Shown here piece by piece: positions 52,560-61,601 of a DNA stretch of 62,722 nucleotides (positions are counted from its first letter, which is position 1; every line of letters begins with the position of its first letter). This DNA comes from Chlorobiaceae bacterium (GTDB lineage Bacteria; Bacteroidota; Chlorobiia; Chlorobiales; Chlorobiaceae). Both the position numbers and the translations under genes were made by a program. Where the stretch lies: contig JAAXVR010000014.1 in assembly GCA_013335405.1 (NCBI GenBank), positions 1-62,722 on the forward strand, given 5' to 3'. The notes beneath the pieces were generated by a model. The model did not search any database, was not told where the DNA came from, and was given only the letters and a program-made list of their open reading frames with translations.

Positions 52560-53003
52560 ATGAAAAAATCCATCTGGCTTGCTGCAGGTGTTGCGTGTAT
52601 GCTACTCGGTAATCCCGCTATTGAAGCTCAGGGAGCTGTCCGCATACAAATCGGGCACTCGTTTACAATGGAGTCGCGCCCGAGTTTTATCATGCTGCCT
52701 GAACAAGGGTTTTCAGTGGCAGTTGGAAGTCCTTACGATATCGTTTTCTACGATAACCGTTACTACATCTTCCAGGACGGATCATGGTACCGATCTTCAA
52801 AATACCAAGGTCCCTGGAACTACATCCGTACAAAAAATCTTCCGTCCAGGATCAGGAGACATCGTTTGAATGATATCAGAAGGTATCGTGACACCGAGTA
52901 TAACAGGCGCAACTATGGTAATAGTATGATGGATCAGCAGCGCAGTGACGAAAACAACAGGAGACTTCTCGACCAGCAGCATCGTGACGATAATCGGAAA
53001 TAA
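52560..53003 (+). CDS. exported Tyr/Trp-rich protein, copy 2 (short tail)
   Basis: The 147-residue protein parallels the one at 50674: MKKSIWLAAGVACMLLGNP signal peptide, then GSPYDIVFYDNRYYIFQDGSWY and RIRRHRLNDIRRYRDTEY, but only about 40 residues of charged tail (QQRSDENNRRLLDQQHRDDN). Start at ATG 52560 by alignment with the paralogue; an ATG at 52554 is also near the AGGAG site. Leader sequence TTAACAGGAGAAT is shared with the first copy. Confidence 0.75.
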   Translation: MKKSIWLAAGVACMLLGNPAIEAQGAVRIQIGHSFTMESRPSFIMLPEQGFSVAVGSPYDIVFYDNRYYIFQDGSWYRSSKYQGPWNYIRTKNLPSRIRRHRLNDIRRYRDTEYNRRNYGNSMMDQQRSDENNRRLLDQQHRDDNRK

Positions 53004-53198
53004 CAACGAAAAGTCAAGGGAAGGCTGTTTTAATGCAGGCCGGTTGAATCACAGGATTTGATTGCAACTGAGGGGGCTGGAGATTTTCAGCTCCTTTTTC
53101 CCCGATGATACAGGAGAAAGAGAGGGCTCATTCAAGGTTGGGAAGTTGGGAGCTCTTGTTACCCCAGGGACAATAACGCAACGAAACATTGGAAATTC

Positions 53199-53489
53199 AT
53201 GATGAGCATCAGAGACGCATACAAAAAGAAAGCAGAGGCCGAGTTGGAGCTTGCCCAGGCAAGATTGGCTGAATTCAAGGCAAAAGGAAAAACAATGGCG
53301 GAGGAATTGCATGTCAAATATACTGAACAGATACATACCCTGGAGCGCGGGATAGAATCGGCAAGGGTGAACCTGAAAGAGATCGGCGAGGCCGGCGAGG
53401 ATGCATGGGAGCACCTCAAGGACGGAATAGAGAACGCATTGCGTTCATTGAGCTCGGGAATTCATGATCTTGCTGACAGGATGAAATAA
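53199..53489 (+). CDS. small coiled-coil protein
   Basis: A 96-residue, almost entirely helical protein (MSIRDAYKKKAEAELELAQA and further heptad-like Ala/Leu/Glu/Lys repeats), with no signal or TM helix. It resembles the Sll1863-type stress-response coiled-coil family, but this is by character, not by a motif. ATG 53199 or 53202. Stand-alone gene in the small-gene patch. Confidence 0.65.
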   Translation: MMSIRDAYKKKAEAELELAQARLAEFKAKGKTMAEELHVKYTEQIHTLERGIESARVNLKEIGEAGEDAWEHLKDGIENALRSLSSGIHDLADRMK

Positions 53490-53755
53490 CATTTCCCCTG
53501 TTTGTGCGGGTACGAGGGAGAGAACAGAATCGTATCCGCAAGATTTTTTCAGCAAAAGATACGGAAAAAACTAACAGGATGGATGTTTGATCACTGGTCT
53601 GATTGGGACCGCAGCTGCAAAGATGAAGGATATTCTGAAACTATCCTGCTGCAGGACAAGAGATTCCTGAACATGTTCAAAGCGAGAGACACTGCTTCGA
53701 TATTTACTTGCCAACCGGGGTTGTTGTGACCTTCAACCCGATACGAGGAGCTGAA

Positions 53756-54199
53756 ATGATCAGGATTAAAAGAACACCGATTGCTATGATGGATGATATC
53801 TACAGCCTTGCATTATGGATGACCGGTTCTGAAAAGTCAGCCAATGAGCTTGTTCGCAGCACCTATCTGAAAGTTCAGAGAAATGCTCCTGAACGAGAGG
53901 TATTCAAAACATTCAGGGAGTGCTTTTTCCGGAGTATTGACGAGAATATTTCAGGTCGAGAGCCGGAATCATCGGTTACAGGGGAAGACAGTAAGGTGGT
54001 GTCGTTACGTCAGCGGTTTGCGGATATAAAACTCTCTGTTCTGCTCTCGGAGATTCCCGGACTGAAACACCGTGATATCTCGAAAATAATCGGCAAGCCT
54101 CTTGAAACCATAAGGTTATGGCTGTCCTCAGGACGTCAGTCACTTGCCCACAGCGTGATTTCGCTTGACGGCACTCTGTCTGCCGGTCATTTCAATTGA
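53756..54199 (+). CDS. divergent ECF sigma factor-like protein
   Basis: The 147-residue protein shows a region-2-like start (DDIYSLALWMTGSEKSANEL, VRSTYLKV) and a region-4-like end (SVLLSEIPGLKHRDISKIIG, ETIRLWLSSGRQSLA) with a shorter, degenerate linker; typical ECF sigmas are 170-200 residues. A CGAGGAG site precedes the ATG at 53756; an upstream in-frame start is less likely. It could read the conserved block in front of the lmo0937-like genes, or be an inactive relative. No anti-sigma gene adjoins it. Confidence 0.6.
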   Translation: MIRIKRTPIAMMDDIYSLALWMTGSEKSANELVRSTYLKVQRNAPEREVFKTFRECFFRSIDENISGREPESSVTGEDSKVVSLRQRFADIKLSVLLSEIPGLKHRDISKIIGKPLETIRLWLSSGRQSLAHSVISLDGTLSAGHFN

Positions 54200-54214
54200 A
54201 AGCCGCAGCGCACC

Positions 54215-54394
54215 ATGAAAAAACCGGGAATTGCACGGATCGCACCACAGGGAGAGCTTGTCATGCCGAAAAAATACGGAAGGACGGAACGGGTTGTCTC
54301 CTGTTTGACTGAAGGGCTCATTGCGAAAGGACATGAAGTCACCCTGTGTGCTCCGGGAGATTCCATTACCAGTGCAACCCATGAACGCAAATAC
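54215..54394 (+). pseudogene. N-terminal glycosyltransferase family 4 fragment
   Basis: The first about 60 codons translate as IARIAPQGELVMPKKYGRTE, RVVSCLTEGLIAKGHEVTLC, APGDSITSAT, the recognisable N-terminus of a GT4 glycosyltransferase (usual form: IAxIAPLxExVPPKLYGGTERVV). After that the frame runs into unrelated Pro/Arg-rich sequence to 54691 and no C-terminal domain is present, so the gene is truncated. The last part overlaps Pro-rich frames similar in style to the lipoprotein at 55318. Confidence 0.65.
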
Positions 54395-54795
54395 CGGGAT
54401 AACCAGTTCCGGCTGGATCGTCAACGCTTTGTCGGCCCGGGAAGAAACGATTCCGGCCAGGGTCCGAATGGACCATCGTCACCACTGAGCCATGCAGGGC
54501 CTTCCGCTCAACCGCCTCTGCAGATATACGAAGACCCGGGACCGAACACGTCAACCCTCCGGCTCCTCCGCCGAGCGGGAATGGCACATCCCCGCCGCCG
54601 GGAAGAAAAGGGAATGGCGGGAACCAGCAGAACTCCGCCAGCCCATGAAAATCGGAATGATGATAATCATCCGGGAAATGGCCGAAGATAAACAGGTAAA
54701 CAATCAGGATTGAGCTGAAGATCATGCATTCGGGAACCTGACCTTGCAGGGGCTCCCGGATGACCGCTGCTGACGAAACAAATATGGATGGTTGT

Positions 54796-54927
54796 ATGAA
54801 AAAAGATATGAAGATTCTTATCGGAGTGACTGTATTGGTTTCGGGCTCTTATTTTGCCCTCGCCTTATTTTTTCGGAGGAAAAAGACAAATACCTTCAGC
54901 AATGGGTTCAGATCACCTGCCTATTAA
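54796..54927 (+). CDS. small single-span membrane protein
   Basis: A 43-residue protein with one hydrophobic helix (LIGVTVLVSGSYFALALFF) and a basic, polar C-terminus (RRKKTNTFSNGFRSPAY). It has a Lys start (MKKDMK) but no lipobox. Probably a micro-membrane protein; coding status rests only on this layout. Confidence 0.4.
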   Translation: MKKDMKILIGVTVLVSGSYFALALFFRRKKTNTFSNGFRSPAY

Positions 54928-55317
54928 GAAAATGTAATGAGCGGAATAACGATGTCTACGAGAACATACTATTGCGACGGATCTGATTAAAGGCGTATGA
55001 ATGGGTCCACTGATAACACATGACACTGACCTGGTGACCGGAAGGATTGCTTTTATCGGCTGTTTATAGGCTTTTTGTGTAATGAAAGAGCGCCGGGCTG
55101 ACAACAAAGAGAAGCCGGGAGATCTTCAGGATCGGTAATGGGCACCAGGCAGTATGCCTCTATCGGTAAAATTGAATGTTACGATGATTTGCCCTGTGCC
55201 GAATCGTTTTGTTTTCCTGGTGTTTTTCCTTTTTGGTTGATAAGAAATTTTTTATCAGGACGGTACAGTTTCACGGAGCGGTATCTATCGCTCAGAACGT
55301 AATAAACGGGGATTTTT
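54928..55317. other. intergenic, leader of the tiny lipoprotein
   Basis: A 390-bp stretch. AT-rich around 55205-55260. ATCGCTCAGAAC (about 55288-55299) in front of the lipoprotein gene is also present before the second WY-rich gene (about 52524-52535), a possible shared leader element. No other gene supported. Confidence 0.4.
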
Positions 55318-55488
55318 ATGAAAAAAATATTTGCGTTGATGATGCTGATTTCAATGATCAGTTGTGCTCCCTACGACAGGAATCACGATGACCACAGAGG
55401 CCCGGGATATCATGACGGAAGAACCGGCAATCCGCCACCACCTCATTCAGGGGAACATGGTGGGCCTCCTCCTCCGCCAGCTCATTAG
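55318..55488 (+). CDS. tiny Pro/His/Gly-rich lipoprotein
   Basis: A 56-residue protein: MKKIFALMMLISMISCAPYD has a lipobox (ISC, then A) and the remainder is His/Gly/Pro-rich (GPPPPPAH at the end). A T-run terminator follows 18 bp after the stop. Function unknown; His-rich tail might bind metal, which is only a guess. Confidence 0.7.
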   Translation: MKKIFALMMLISMISCAPYDRNHDDHRGPGYHDGRTGNPPPPHSGEHGGPPPPPAH

Positions 55489-55506
55489 AGTTTACCAGAC
55501 CAGAGA

Positions 55507-55530
55507 GCCCGGCAGACAGCCGGGTTTTTT
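55507..55530 (+). terminator. rho-independent terminator after the 55318 lipoprotein
   Basis: CCCGGC (55508-55513) pairs with GCCGGG (55519-55524), loop AGACA, followed by six T. Short but clear. Confidence 0.8.
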
Positions 55531-55728
55531 ATTCAATACCCGGCTTGAAGATGCATGCTTATTCACCCTGATACGCTATCAGGTCTAAATCGGCGAGGGT
55601 GGTCATCATGCATTCAAGATTCCACTGAGAAACGCAATGGAGCAATTGCGTGAAGCAAACTTTCGGTAAAAAAGTATCGATATGAACAACCATTCTGCCA
55701 ATCAAACCATGCAAAGGATCGTTATAAA

Positions 55729-56205
55729 ATGAAAAAAATGTTCACGTGGAGAATTTTTATAAGCTTCGGGCTTTTCATCTCTTTTTTCATGCTCCTGATA
55801 TCAGGAGTGATCCTCTATCTCGGACCTTCCGGCAGAGGCCCCGGCGCAATTGTCTGGCTCATAATAGGACTGACGAAACCGGAGTGGCAAAACCAGCACA
55901 TTATTTTCGGGTTTATTTTTTCCCTGTTTGCTCTGTTCCATCTTTTTGCCATCAACTGGAAAGCGTTCTTTTCGTACCTGCAATCAAAAACAAAAGAAGG
56001 ACTTAAAAGCCCCGTGGAGCTTCTTTGCATCATCGTTTTTTCTCTGATCTTCGGTATAGGCACCTACTACAAACTTCAACCGTTTTCAGGGATACTGGAT
56101 TTCGGCAAAAACATATCAAAATTATGGGATGGCAAAAAACAGCAACAGCCGGGAGGTCCGGAGAGGCCGGGAGTTATCCTGAAAGAGCCCGGAAACCCGC
56201 GCTGA
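55729..56205 (+). CDS. DUF4405-like membrane protein
   Basis: The 158-residue protein has three predicted TM helices (about 8-30, 58-77 and 95-117), with His in and near helices 1-2 (QHIIFGFIF, ALFHLFAINW), the pattern of DUF4405/cytochrome b561-like membrane proteins, and a Pro/Gln-rich tail. The His pair could hold haem, which is inferred from the family. Single gene; 264 bp follow without a gene. Confidence 0.75.
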   Translation: MKKMFTWRIFISFGLFISFFMLLISGVILYLGPSGRGPGAIVWLIIGLTKPEWQNQHIIFGFIFSLFALFHLFAINWKAFFSYLQSKTKEGLKSPVELLCIIVFSLIFGIGTYYKLQPFSGILDFGKNISKLWDGKKQQQPGGPERPGVILKEPGNPR

Positions 56206-56469
56206 ACTCAAGGTAGTCCGGAAGGTCAGGAGCTGACAGGAAAGTCAACTCATCGATAAAGCAACATCCTTACAGTCTCGACACCGTAAGGGCGGGTCAT
56301 TGATAAAACAAGCTCCCGGAAAAAGTTATTAGCTCAATAAATTTGACAGGCTTTTTTATCTTGAATGATTGTTTTTTAGCTTTCCTGCTGCGTTGTTGAA
56401 AATAGCGGGAGGGGAAGAGTATGATTTTGATCATCCCTGTCAACGATTCTGAAAACAAACCATATCGAT

Positions 56470-56976
56470 ATGCCCGAGGTTTTTCATTACCCGATGCCCT
56501 ATCCCTCCTGGTGGCTCGATTACTATTACCTGGTTACGTGGAGCCTCGGCATGCTGCTTCTCGGGCTGGGCTGGGCCGTATTTTTCCGGTACGGGAAGTT
56601 TTCCTACGGTATCGATCTCGGCTGTTTCTGGAAAACTGCGGTGCTCATACTGCTCACGACCGCTTCGCTTGGCGGGCCTCAGTATTACAATACCCGTTTC
56701 GTGGGCGAGCACGGGCAGGACGGCGACTCGGTGAAAATTTCGGGAGACAGCTTCCTGTACCTCGACCGCAAGGGGAACCAGAAACAATTCGCGCTCAAGG
56801 ATATCAGAGCGATCTACCAGGAGGAGATCACCTACAACCCACCTCCGAAAATCTATATCGTGGCGGGAAAAGCAGCCGCGAAGGATTCAATGTTCGTAAC
56901 CAGAAACCTGCAGGATTTCAGGCGTTTTATCGATGAGCTCTCGAAAGCGGCCGGCGTAGAGGCAAAACTGAAATGA
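56470..56976 (+). CDS. membrane protein, unknown function
   Basis: A 168-residue protein with an aromatic-rich start (PSWWLDYYYL), two hydrophobic segments (about 20-40 and 53-70) and a soluble C-terminal domain with a PH-like ring of strands (SFLYLDRKGNQKQFALKDI). No family recognised. Ends 48 bp before coaX. Confidence 0.6.
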   Translation: MPEVFHYPMPYPSWWLDYYYLVTWSLGMLLLGLGWAVFFRYGKFSYGIDLGCFWKTAVLILLTTASLGGPQYYNTRFVGEHGQDGDSVKISGDSFLYLDRKGNQKQFALKDIRAIYQEEITYNPPPKIYIVAGKAAAKDSMFVTRNLQDFRRFIDELSKAAGVEAKLK

Positions 56977-57024
56977 CAGGACTGTGGTTCACAAACGAAA
57001 TGTTCAGAGCGAGGGCGGCCGGCA

Positions 57025-57798
57025 TTGCTTCTTGTCGTTGAAATAGGCAATACCACGACGGCCTTTGCGCTCTTCGGCAACGGGGAGTGCCACAAGGTTT
57101 TCAAGGTGCCGACTTCATCGCTGTCAGCGGCTGGGGCGATCGACAGCCTGCTCGAACCTCTTCTTTCAGCATACCCCGATATCAGGAACGCAGCGTTCTG
57201 CAGTGTTGTTCCCGGACTGGACAGCATTGTGCTCGAAGCGCTCGGCAGGCTCGCCGGGTTGAGAGCCATGCAGGTTTCCGAATCCCTGAAACTTCCGTTT
57301 GCACTTCACTACAACGCTCCCGAATCGTTCGGTCCGGACAGGATCGCGCTCTGCGCCTACAGCCGTAGTCGCTATCCCGGGGAGGCAGTTATCGCTCTCG
57401 ATATAGGAACGGCTATAACGTTCGATGTCCTGGGCTCCGGAGGTGATTACCTTGGCGGGCTTATCGTGCCCGGCCTCGACATCATGGCGAAAGCCCTGCA
57501 TGAATATACCGCCAGGCTCCCTCTTGTCCTTGTCGCAGACCCGGCTCCCGTCACGGGATTTTCCACGGAAGAGTGCATCAGGAACGGAATCGCATGGAGC
57601 TGTGCAGCCGGAATCGAAGGTATTGTCGGAACTATCGGGCAGAAGCTGCGCCGGGAAAATCTCCAGGAGCGGGTAAGGGTTATCGCAACGGGAGGGAATG
57701 CCGCACTTCTTTGCGGAATGACCGGTTTGTCTCCAGATCTCGATGAACTTGCCGTACTCAGGGGCACACAAAGCCTGTTCGAGCTCAATTGCCTTTGA
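57025..57798 (+). CDS. coaX: type III pantothenate kinase
   Basis: Phosphorylates pantothenate, the first step of coenzyme A synthesis. The 257-residue protein has N-terminal phosphate-binding LLVVEIGNTTTAFALFG, the catalytic-region ALDIGTAITFDVL, GGLIVPGLDIM and IATGGNAALL. Translation starts at TTG 57025. Its last 14 bases overlap the 3' end of aroB on the other strand. Confidence 0.93.
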   Translation: MLLVVEIGNTTTAFALFGNGECHKVFKVPTSSLSAAGAIDSLLEPLLSAYPDIRNAAFCSVVPGLDSIVLEALGRLAGLRAMQVSESLKLPFALHYNAPESFGPDRIALCAYSRSRYPGEAVIALDIGTAITFDVLGSGGDYLGGLIVPGLDIMAKALHEYTARLPLVLVADPAPVTGFSTEECIRNGIAWSCAAGIEGIVGTIGQKLRRENLQERVRVIATGGNAALLCGMTGLSPDLDELAVLRGTQSLFELNCL

Positions 57799-58882
57799 GC
57801 TTTCTGAAGAATTCCTTTCCATTCGCGATTGACTCGAGTACTGTCGCATCATCGACGTCCTTCGTGAAAAGAAAAGCCTCCCCGAGATTTTTCAAAAGGA
57901 CGAAGCGAAGTTTTCTGTCGAACTTTTTCTTGTCGACGAGCATGCTCTCAAGCAGGGCAGTGTCCCCTGTATCGAGGAAACGGCGTTTGACGATACCCCT
58001 CGGGAAACGGAATTTGCCGAGTATCGCAAGGCCTTTCTGCAAGGAGTTTTCGTCGAGGAACCCGAGGTTGCGGGAAAGGAAAAGGGCGCAAACCATGCCG
58101 ATAGTCACAGCTTCACCGTGCCTGAGGAACCGGTAATCCGCGAGTTTTTCCAGCCCGTGGGCAAAAGTATGCCCGAAATTCAGGGTTGCCCGCAGGCCTG
58201 TGGTTTCCCTGAAATCCTTTTTTACGACGTCGGCTTTTATACCTGCGCTCTTCCGGATCGCTTCGCTCAGCCAGGGTTCCCTCAGTGCGACGATATCGTC
58301 GAAATGCCGTTCGAGGAAGAACAGGAAGCCCTCATCGGAGATAAAACCGTATTTGACGACTTCTGCCATGCCGGCGAAGATTTCCCGTTCGGGCAGGGTC
58401 CTCAGGAAAGCGGGATCGATGAGGACAAGTTCGGGCATATGGAAAAACCCGATAAGATTCTTGCCGAGAGGGTGGTTTATGGCGACTTTGCCCCCGATGG
58501 CGCTGTCGGTCATTGCAAGGAGTGTGGTAGGGAGCTGGATGATCGGAATACCCCTGAAATAGCTTGCCGCCATGAAACCGCCAAGGTCTCCCACGACCCC
58601 GCCTCCGCAGGCAAGCAGGTTCCATGTCCTGTCCACATCCTCCTCGATCATGCTGCCGTAGAGCCTGTAAGCCACCGAGAAACTTTTTGAGGCCTCTCTG
58701 GCCGGTATGACGAGCACACGGTACTGGAACCCTTCTTTGCGAAGCGTATCGAGGAGGAGGTCGCCGAAAAGATCGTGCGTATGTTCGTCGAACAGCACGA
58801 CGGTTTTCAGTGAAAGCCCATGCTTGCTGAAGAGTTTTCCAAGTCCCGCGGTGACCGGGGTATCTACAATGATCGTGCTCAC
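57785..58882 (-). CDS. aroB: 3-dehydroquinate synthase
   Basis: Second step of the shikimate pathway, DAHP to 3-dehydroquinate, NAD- and metal-dependent. The 365-residue protein shows LLACGGGVVGDLGGFMAASY (NAD site), IQLPTTLLAMTDSAIGGKVA (metal/substrate) and LNFGHTFAHGLEK. Follows aroK by 12 bp on the same strand, forming an aroK-aroB operon. 3' end overlaps coaX by 14 bp in convergent orientation. Confidence 0.95.
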   Translation of the reverse strand: MSTIIVDTPVTAGLGKLFSKHGLSLKTVVLFDEHTHDLFGDLLLDTLRKEGFQYRVLVIPAREASKSFSVAYRLYGSMIEEDVDRTWNLLACGGGVVGDLGGFMAASYFRGIPIIQLPTTLLAMTDSAIGGKVAINHPLGKNLIGFFHMPELVLIDPAFLRTLPEREIFAGMAEVVKYGFISDEGFLFFLERHFDDIVALREPWLSEAIRKSAGIKADVVKKDFRETTGLRATLNFGHTFAHGLEKLADYRFLRHGEAVTIGMVCALFLSRNLGFLDENSLQKGLAILGKFRFPRGIVKRRFLDTGDTALLESMLVDKKKFDRKLRFVLLKNLGEAFLFTKDVDDATVLESIANGKEFFRKLKGN

Positions 58883-58894
58883 AATCCTGATGGT

Positions 58895-59470
58895 TTATTG
58901 TTGATTTCCACCTTCGGCCGCTTTCCTTACATGCCGTTCGATTTTTCTGGTAAGTTCCTCGACGGTGGAGCCAATACGCTTCGAGTCTGTCTGTACGCAT
59001 ATTTCTGCACTTTCGTACCTGGGGGCCCTTTTTGAGATAATCGTCTCGATTTTATTTTCAAGCTCTTCCCTCCCGAGCTTATTGCCTTTTTCACCCTTCA
59101 GCAGGGGTCGATCGGTTTTGTTGCAGAGTCTCCTGGCAAGGATGGCGGGTGAAGAGTGCAGGTACACAAGCGTTCCGTTTTCGCTGATGACCGCAAAAGA
59201 ACTGTCATTTTCGAGAACGCCTCCGCCGAGCGAAACCACCAGTTTGTCCCTGTCCGCAAGGTTTTTCAGTACGCTGCATTCCAGCTCCCTGAAGCTCGGT
59301 TCACCATCTTCTGCAAAGATCCTCGTGATCGGTTTTCCTGCGAGCTTTTCAATGAGATGGTCGAGATCGATGAATTCGTAACCGAGCGAATTGGCAAGCA
59401 GAGGCCCAATCGTGGATTTTCCCGATCCGCTGAAACCTGTAAGAAAGATAAGCGAAGGATGTTTTTTCAC
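58895..59470 (-). CDS. aroK: shikimate kinase
   Basis: Phosphorylates shikimate at the 3-OH. The 191-residue protein has P-loop GFSGSGKSTIGPLLA, the shikimate-binding DLDHLIE, the conserved GGG (SLGGGVLE) and an adenine-loop Arg region (RPLLKG). Upstream of aroB in the same operon; divergent from the glutamine amidotransferase gene. Confidence 0.94.
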   Translation of the reverse strand: MKKHPSLIFLTGFSGSGKSTIGPLLANSLGYEFIDLDHLIEKLAGKPITRIFAEDGEPSFRELECSVLKNLADRDKLVVSLGGGVLENDSSFAVISENGTLVYLHSSPAILARRLCNKTDRPLLKGEKGNKLGREELENKIETIISKRAPRYESAEICVQTDSKRIGSTVEELTRKIERHVRKAAEGGNQQ

Positions 59471-59721
59471 GGTGTTTCCCCAAACCCTGCAGATTCAGAT
59501 AAGTCGGACAGTTAATGGCAGTATTCCGTACCCCGGTTGCTGTTGTTCAGTGCCGCCAATATATGAAAAAAGCCGAAAAAAGCCCCGATCACCGCTCTTC
59601 ATACCCGGTAATGGTGCCCGGAGAGAGCTTCGGGAGCAGAAGGTGTTGCCGGATTGCCGGGAAAACCATAGTTTCAGGCTTTGATCAATGCAAGTTCCCG
59701 GATGAATTGAAGTTACCAGCC

Positions 59722-60444
59722 ATGAAAAAGCTACGGATCATAAAAGCCGGAACGACGTTTTCATCAACCCTTGCAGCATTCGGCGATTTCGAGGACTGGA
59801 TACTGGCAGGGCTCGGTAAAGCTGCGTTGCCGATTGAGGTATTCGATGTAACGAAGGGAGTTTCACTTCCCCGCACAGCCGACTGTCTGGGCATCATCGT
59901 GACGGGCTCGCACGCCATGGTTACCGAGGAACTGCCATGGAGCCTCGGGATCGAACGGTGGATACCTGACCTTGTCGGATCGGAAACGCCTTTTCTCGGT
60001 ATCTGCTACGGACACCAGCTTCTCGGGCGCGCCATGGGCGGACAGGTCGGTTACCATCCCCTCGGCAGGGAGCTCGGAACGGTGGAAATCCGGCTTGAGC
60101 CGGACGCTGACGGAGATCCGCTCTTCGCCGGCATTCCCGAACGATTCCTCGGCCACTCCGCACATTCGCAAAGCGTTCTTCTCCTGCCTCCGGGAGCGAA
60201 ACTTCTCGCCTCGGGCGTCCATGAGCCGCACATGTCGTTCCGCATCGGCAAAGCAGCCTGGGGAGTCCAGTTCCATCCGGAATATACCGCCGCGGTCATG
60301 AACGCGGATGTCAGCGAAGATGCGAATAATGCAGGGTGCAGGAATGAGGGCTGTAACGGCAGTGTTGAAACGCCGTTTGCCGCGATGGTACTTTCCAATT
60401 TTGCGGGTATCGTTTCCCGGCGGTTGGCTGACTCAGCCGGGTGA
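59722..60444 (+). CDS. class I glutamine amidotransferase-like protein
   Basis: A 240-residue protein with the GATase1 fold. The nucleophile elbow GICYGHQLLG holds the catalytic Cys; QFHPEYT gives the His and Glu. It starts at ATG 59722 (MKKLRIIKAG), the open frame continues upstream without homology. Stand-alone GATases of this shape (GuaA N-terminal like) are found in many bacteria and may hydrolyse glutamine or gamma-glutamyl compounds; no synthetase domain is fused. Confidence 0.88.
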   Translation: MKKLRIIKAGTTFSSTLAAFGDFEDWILAGLGKAALPIEVFDVTKGVSLPRTADCLGIIVTGSHAMVTEELPWSLGIERWIPDLVGSETPFLGICYGHQLLGRAMGGQVGYHPLGRELGTVEIRLEPDADGDPLFAGIPERFLGHSAHSQSVLLLPPGAKLLASGVHEPHMSFRIGKAAWGVQFHPEYTAAVMNADVSEDANNAGCRNEGCNGSVETPFAAMVLSNFAGIVSRRLADSAG

Positions 60445-60600
60445 TTGTGTTTCCGTTGAGCCGGAGCTTCGTCCGAAGTTCCTGTAACACCCGATAGTTA
60501 CCCCTTCGGTTTTTATTATTGACTTCCGATATGGTATTTTCCCAGGACAGTACCGTCTGCGAATTTTTCCCGGATATTTAACAAAAGGAGCTGTCAGCCC

Positions 60601-61230
60601 TTGTCGTACATCGCGCTTCCCAGGAATACCCCAGTCATGATTGCAGACAAGGCAATCAGCATCCTTGCGATTCTTTCCCTCAATTTCAGCTTCATCCGGG
60701 CTGATTTCATGATCATCAGCGTCTATCTTTTCCTGTTTCCCTATCTCTTTTTTACCGGGCGCAGCCAGGCGATCTTCCATCTGCTGATTGCTTCGGCAAT
60801 TGCCTGCGGTTACCTGTGCATAGCTCACGCACACTACGGGTACAACCGTGAACTTCTCGTCATTTCCGGTTACAACATCTATCCCCTTTTTGCCTGGGCT
60901 GTCGGCCTTTTCGGGGTTTACCTCATGTATGCGCACTGGGTGCCTTCGTTCCGTACCATGGCCCCGTTCAAGAAAATGGTCTTTTTTTCGGTACTCTACT
61001 GGTCCCTCCTTTTTGTATCCGAGATTCTCGCATACCACTATTTCAATTTCCGCAATACAGCCACTTCGGCCTATTCCGGATTGCCCATGCTCGACTGTAT
61101 CCATGTTCCCGACTGGATGAAAGCATTCTACCTTCTCAATGGCCCGACCTATTTCCTTGTCTGCGAATTGCTCCGGCTGCCTGACCCGAATACCGGGAGC
61201 AGGTTATTCTGGCGGACTGTCGAAGCCTGA
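60601..61230 (+). CDS. integral membrane protein, unknown function
   Basis: The 209-residue protein has about five or six hydrophobic segments. A plausible TTG start (60601) has an AAAAGGAG site ten bases upstream; ATG 60637 is the next choice. No family recognised. It ends 51 bp before a lipoprotein gene. Confidence 0.6.
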   Translation: MSYIALPRNTPVMIADKAISILAILSLNFSFIRADFMIISVYLFLFPYLFFTGRSQAIFHLLIASAIACGYLCIAHAHYGYNRELLVISGYNIYPLFAWAVGLFGVYLMYAHWVPSFRTMAPFKKMVFFSVLYWSLLFVSEILAYHYFNFRNTATSAYSGLPMLDCIHVPDWMKAFYLLNGPTYFLVCELLRLPDPNTGSRLFWRTVEA

Positions 61231-61281
61231 CGATCAGGAATGAACGTATAAAAAAATATCACTGCAAAGAGTTCACTTCCT

Positions 61282-61572
61282 GTGCGAATCCGCACGTTTC
61301 TTCCTGTAGCTGCCTGCATCATGTTCTTTACCCTTTTTGCGTCGGCCTGCAGCGGCGGCAATCCGGATACGCCGGAGGGAAATAAACGGTCTTCAGCAGT
61401 TCCGGCAACTGCTCCGTTTTCGTATGTCATGAAAAGCTTTGAAAAACGCTATAACGGAGGCAGGAATCCCGGTGAGGGGCACTCTTGCTGCAAATGCCGT
61501 TTCCCTGTGTTTTCAGGAGGCGCGCATGCGGAATTCGTAACCCGTGGCCTTCCGGAACGCAAGCCTTCCTGA
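61282..61572 (+). CDS. small lipoprotein, possibly truncated
   Basis: A 96-residue frame starting at GTG: MRIRTFLPVAACIMFFTLFA leads to a lipobox (SAC). The mature part is short (about 70 residues) with a Cys-rich segment (GEGHSCCKC). It may be the start of a longer lipoprotein broken by a frameshift: another frame continues the same style of sequence after 61475. No family recognised. Confidence 0.45.
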   Translation: MRIRTFLPVAACIMFFTLFASACSGGNPDTPEGNKRSSAVPATAPFSYVMKSFEKRYNGGRNPGEGHSCCKCRFPVFSGGAHAEFVTRGLPERKPS

Positions 61573-61601
61573 AGGTTTTTCACGCTCGAAAGGGAGTCGC
61601 G

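Noticed and set aside
53502-53729. A 75-residue plus-strand frame before the ECF-like gene
   Set aside because: Starts at GTG without ribosome site and has no recognisable composition; probably non-coding.
56342-56370. TTGACA with 17-base spacer as a sigma-70 promoter for the 56470 gene
   Set aside because: The -10 position reads TGATTG, too far from TATAAT to call.
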